A DNA stretch of 64,000 nt, from the NCBI RefSeq assembly GCF_020283565.1, contig NC_060059.1:16362933-16426932 (forward strand), read 5' to 3'. Positions 60,165-64,000 of this stretch are shown here, piece after piece. Position numbers and translations under genes: made by a program. Source of the DNA: Trifolium pratense. Lineage: Eukaryota; Streptophyta; Magnoliopsida; Fabales; Fabaceae. Each line of letters opens with the position of its first letter. Positions within the stretch are counted from its first letter, which is position 1. The notes beneath the pieces are model-generated. The model did no database searches and was not told where the DNA came from. It saw only the letters and a program-made list of their open reading frames with translations.

Positions 60165-60540
60165 GAGAAATCTTTCACCCAATAACAACTTAGTATCTGC
60201 AGCATTGGATACTTAATTAGCAAAAGAAAACAAAGAAACCATGATTTCGCATGTTAACAAATTGCAATTTTAGCAATGAAAATGATATCAAAAAAGCATC
60301 TAATATCTTTAGTAAAGACCCATTAAAACCAACAAAGACCTATATACTTCCTCCGTCTCTCGCCGGAACGGTGGCGGGTCGCCGGCGGCCGGGGTTTAAG
60401 TTGGTGTTGTACTTTTCTAGGTTAAAAAAATAAGACATGGAATAAAAATTACAGCTACTAGAAAACGTACCTTCTGGTTGCGGTGGTGGTGAATGACTAG
60501 GGGTGAAAGTAAAAAATTCAGTGAGACTCGCAAGATTTTC
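60165..60540 (-). promoter_or_regulatory. 5' UTR with intron of eIF6 copy B
   Basis: UTR runs from the ATG to 60196. A UTR intron spans 60197-60470 (donor GTACGT at its right end, acceptor GCAG at its left), and an upstream UTR exon starts at 60471. The intron contains a short GC-rich patch (about 60350-60405) absent from copy A. Confidence 0.6.
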
Positions 60541-60544
60541 TTAT

Positions 60545-61087
60545 TATAGTATTTAATTATATACTGTATATTTTTAAACTTTATGGGCCAAGCCTGATAT
60601 GACACCTGTTTTTTAGACATTATTTTTATTTTAGAAAAATTTGGAGATGATACAAATCCAAGTTTTATAAGCAGTATAACTCGGTTGATAGTTGAAAATA
60701 AATTGATGTGTCCGAGTTTTTATTTTTTTCGCACGAATGAGTTATTCACTAATTTTCTGCTTTTATAAAAATCTTAAGAATAAGACCAATGAAATATTAT
60801 ATGTAATTATAATAAGGGTTAAATATTTTGATAGTTACTTTAAAATCGGTTCAAAATAAATTTTCGTAATTAATTTTTTTTTAATTGATTGTAGTTATGA
60901 TCTTTTGACTCAAAATAAGCAATCAAGGTATTCTTATGGCTTAGATTCTTTAGAATCGCTATGAGACTAATTATTGAGTTGGCAACATGACATTTGTTTC
61001 TTTATTATATAAATGAAATTTCATTCATATGCACAAACAATGAAAAAATATTTTTGCAACCAAGTGTCTCCGATGGAAGAGGACAAT
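60545..61087. other. Intergenic, no recognised gene
   Basis: AT-rich sequence upstream of eIF6 copy B. Nothing supportable was seen. Confidence 0.4.
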
Positions 61088-61097
61088 GAAAATTTTG

Positions 61098-62170
61098 GAG
61101 TAAATAGCTACTTTCGTCCATGAAAGTGTCGTTCGATGTCATAATAGTCCCTGAATCAACAAAAAATATTTAAAAGTTCCTGATTCGAACTTCCGTTAGT
61201 CAGAATCGTCTCTGGCGTTATCTCTTGACCAAATTCTGTTTGTTTTTTATGATGTGTATCAAAATTTGACACATTGGACCAAAATGTGGCAATTTTTAAT
61301 TCAAATTTCACTGCCACCTAGTCAAGGATCAAATTGACACTGAAAATCAATTTTTTTTAAAAATAAAAACAAATACAATAAATATTTTGAAATAAATCCA
61401 AAAACCATAAACTCGTCTCTTGCCCATAATTCATCAAAAATGTAGTAGTTAACAATTTTTAAAAATGCAAATAATATGTATTAAAAATAACAAACTAATG
61501 CATAAAAAATACACCATTGAAGAACAAAGGACAAATCCAAATTCACTCACTATACTTGAAGTCCTCCAGGTTTTGCATCAAACCCCATATTCATCTTCAT
61601 TTGATAACAATCCTTGGAACCAAGTTTGTGAACATGTTGGAGTCAAAAGCAATTGAGAAAAATATGACATTTTACTTCACCAATCTATAAGGTTTCCTCT
61701 TGATTTCACAAGGCATCTCAGTAGGTCTAGTACCTACCTTTCTTCCATTTTCATAAATTTATCAAGCATGTTGTTGATTCCAGCTTCAGGTTTAGATGGA
61801 TCTTGTCATGAAGGTTTAGATCTCACCATATTCTAGTTTTAGTCAAAGCTCATATCTGTGCAACAATGAGGAAATGATAGTTATGTTGTTTTCAACTTGA
61901 AGAAAATTGGGAAGATGGTTGTGTTAACTATCACTCTGGTCCTTGCCAACATGGATAATCAAATTGGCAATAAGAAATGCCACATATTGGTCCAACGTGT
62001 CAAATTTAGGACACATCATCAAAGTCAAACGGAAAATGGTCAAGAGATAATGTCAGGGACGATTTTAGCTCACGAAAGTTTGAATCAGGGACTTTTAAAT
62101 ATTTTTTGTTGATTCAGGGACTATTATGAAAGCGAGTGCCACTTTCAGGGACGGAAGTGGTTGTTTACTC
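61098..62170. mobile_element. MULE-like non-autonomous element with long inverted ends
   Basis: The left end GAGTAAATAGCTACTTTCGT continues with ATAATAGTCCCTGAATCAAC and AAAAAATATTTAAAAGT. The right end is the inverse (ACTTTTAAATATTTTTTG ... GGGACTATTATGAAAG ... GTTGTTTACTC), giving TIRs of about 110 bp. Flanks GAAAATTTTG (61088-61097) and GAAATTTTTG (62171-62180) agree at nine of ten positions, fitting a 9-10-bp MULE TSD. Interior ORFs (61465-61656, 61897-62112) have no recognised domain. Confidence 0.75.
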
Positions 62171-62400
62171 GAAATTTTTGCGACGAACAACAAAGTAAGT
62201 GAGAGATCCGCTTTTGACAATGTCGGCGAGAGCTTTACAACATAGGTGATAAATGTAAAGAGAGCGAGCCAAAGATGGAAACGAGAGACAAAATTAGGTT
62301 CGTTAGTGAGGGCTTGCGTTTGACACATCAATTAGTGTTAGTGTTCTAGTAGTAGAAGTTTAGATAGTATGCATGAGGTCTTTAAGTTTAAGCGACTTTG

Positions 62401-62546
62401 ATTTTTTTTTCTTGGTTAAGTAACATAGTAACTAAAAATTCTACCTTAAAAGTGAATAAATAGAGTGTTCGAGGATCGAACCCCACGCTCCTGCACATAT
62501 AGTTCAATGTCCCTACCAACCGAACTAAGCCAACTGCGATGTCATT
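62401..62546 (-). mobile_element. tRNA-derived SINE, minus strand
   Basis: On the minus strand, GGCTTAGTTCGGTTGG (about 62531-62516) resembles box A and GGGGTTCGATCCTC (about 62485-62472) box B. An A tail (plus-strand T run at about 62401-62410) lies at the 3' end. TSDs are obscured by T-rich flanks. Confidence 0.7.
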
Positions 62547-62638
62547 GTATTTTTTTTTTTTTGCTTTAATTTAATTTAAACAAAAAAAAAAAAGTAAAAT
62601 ACGGGGCACATGAGTATTTTTTTTACTTGAAAATAAAT

Positions 62639-62735
62639 TGGGCCGACAGAGGAGTCCAATGGGTTTTATTCTCACAATATCCATCCATCCATCCATACTG
62701 TAACCCTAGTAGCTGTTCTCTTTAAATACTTCACC
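62639..62735 (+). promoter_or_regulatory. Promoter with site II elements and telo-box
   Basis: TGGGCC (62639-62644) and TGGGTT (62660-62665) are site II-type elements. AACCCTAG (62702-62709) is a telo-box. TTTAAATAC at about 62721-62729 could serve as a TATA element. This combination is typical of plant promoters for ribosomal, translation and snoRNA genes. The transcript presumably starts near 62745-62760 and reads to the right. Confidence 0.6.
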
Positions 62736-62936
62736 TGCCATCAAAACTAAAGCGCCGTTCTTGCCTCCTCGTTAAGGTTGTTGTTTTTTTTTTCTTTTTC
62801 AGATGTTGTTATGTTCCTTCTGATCCGTTGCATATTTTTAATCAACGAAATCACAGCCGAGATATCTTTTTTTGTCTTTCTCTACTGTGTTTTTTTGATT
62901 AAAGAAATTCAACGGTTCATCATTTTTGTTTGCTAT

Positions 62937-63023
62937 TAGCTATGATGATAATGTGTATCCCAGCTCATTACGAGGCTTTTATGTAAGGCCTTTGAATTTA
63001 ATCTTCCACATTTATCTGAGCTA
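62937..63023 (+). ncRNA. Candidate box C/D snoRNA
   Basis: A C box (ATGATGA, 62942-62948) and a D box (CTGA, 63016-63019) are flanked by a short terminal stem TAGC (62937-62940) and GCTA (63020-63023). The 87-nt length fits the class. It lies about 180 bases downstream of a site II/telo-box promoter and a T-rich CAG acceptor-like tract, consistent with an intronic or independently transcribed snoRNA. I could not match the guide upstream of the D box to an rRNA site, and C'/D' boxes are not convincing. Confidence 0.4.
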
Positions 63024-64000
63024 CTATCCAATCAAATTCTCATTGTCATAATTAATTTTATTTTCATACTGAAGCACAGTGTATGTCATTTTAGTTTTGC
63101 CATGGTTTTGTTGCACATACATTCGTCGATTAAATCATATGATGATGATGATGATGTTACTATGTTATTTTAGTTCCTTACCTTAACTATGGCCCCTAAC
63201 ATCTAAAAGTTGGTATGTGATTGGATGTATGACAAATAAGTGCATATATTGAATTAAATCCAAACATGTTTGCAAGATAGTACATGTCACCAACATAAGC
63301 GATATTTTACAAATTTTTTGAAAAATATATGAAGGACTAGAATAACGATGTTTACTCTTTTCTTAATTGTGGTACTTACCATACTTGATAGCATTGGATC
63401 ATCATTTGAAATGTTAGATTATAAGTGAATCATAAGGTTTGGCGTTGATAGAAACTTGAAGGTCAATGTTCTTGCCATACTTTTTTAAAACTTTACACAA
63501 AAGATTATTTGGATGGTTGATCATATTCCGTAAAATTTTCATATGATAAACTTAATTCATTTGATGATGACTCTTAAATGGCAAGCCCTCCATCAACATT
63601 AGGAAAACCCTTCCGAATTGATTAAAGGGTGTCAGTAGGACATTACATAAAGCAATTGAACTAACTCAACTTCAGGGTGTCAATTGAACCTTCAATATAG
63701 ACCAAAATGCAAAGACCAAGGTTAACATATCTTCAATATGTTAACAAACCTCAAGTTTCAAGACATTTTCAACAATCTTTTAAAATGCAAAGTTGTACAC
63801 AAGAAATTTAGACCAATGTTTTTCCATTTCTAGACACTTTTTTTTTTTTTATGAGATGGAAAGTAAAAACAAACAACACATGATCAGAAAAGAAACTAAG
63901 CTCGCGGATGAATAATGCCTACAACATCAATCAACAACACGAGACTAATTGAAAAATGTAACTATTCTAAATTTTCAAAGTATCGTTGGAGGAAGCTCCA
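63024..64000. other. Right edge: intron or intergenic, no coding exon recognised
   Basis: AT-rich sequence with a (GAT)n run near 63140-63160. The gene driven by the 62639-62735 promoter would continue here, but no exon is recognisable before the window ends. Confidence 0.4.

Noticed and set aside
63139..63162. Second snoRNA C box in the (GAT)n run
   Set aside because: No D box or closing stem at a suitable distance; the match is a by-product of the trinucleotide repeat.

Overview
This is a plant nuclear window. It is AT-rich, its split genes have GT-AG introns, and it is crowded with plant-type transposable elements. Repeat flavour (tRNA-derived SINEs with legume-like boxes, an OTU-carrying MULE, hAT elements with CAGGGCCGG ends) and protein similarity suggest a papilionoid legume, probably of the Medicago/Trifolium clade. 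That assignment is inference, not proof.

Host genes. (1) 1149-1316, minus: first coding exon of a DUF599 membrane-protein gene that runs off the left edge. (2) 27482-43180, minus: a 22-exon gene for a predicted 739-residue coiled-coil protein with a C-terminal AIR9-type (A9) region; every splice phase closes and the CDS ends in a clean stop. (3) and (4) Two tandem minus-strand copies of translation initiation factor eIF6, at 48355-51089 (243 aa) and 53371-60164 (246 aa). They share the same seven coding exons and a 5'-UTR intron. (5) 62639-64000, plus: a promoter with site II and telo-box motifs followed by a possible box C/D snoRNA; any protein-coding part lies beyond the window.

Mobile elements make up most of the rest, and several have exact boundaries and target-site duplications (TSDs). 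They are: two SINEs (472-567, 1629-1791); two copies of a hAT element (3358-3825, 22330-22760); a 5.1-kb CACTA element (4992-10116, TSD GTG) with decayed transposase pieces, a nested LINE fragment and palindromic MITEs; a 6.4-kb MULE (15260-21628, 9-bp TSD); a Pack-MULE candidate (23407-24679, 9-bp TSD); LINE remnants at about 25.2-26.4, 44.7 and 47-48 kb; a Stowaway MITE (44156-44619, TSD TA); an LTR retroelement with apparently identical LTRs in an intron of the second eIF6 gene (54782-58459, 5-bp TSD); and a MULE-like element (61098-62170). A 1.06-kb foldback sits in an intron of the A9 gene.

The most notable object is the MULE. One strand carries a FAR1-type zinc-finger/MULE transposase apparently fused to an OTU cysteine protease. 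The other strand carries a convergent three-exon plant mobile domain (PMD) gene. Long subterminal arrays of a direct and inverted ACCGGAACAC-type motif flank both. Both genes are now broken by stops or frameshifts. The second notable object is the young LTR element: it has one long ORF without reverse transcriptase, contains PPR-like stretches, and carries a 392-bp tandem duplication that shifts the frame.
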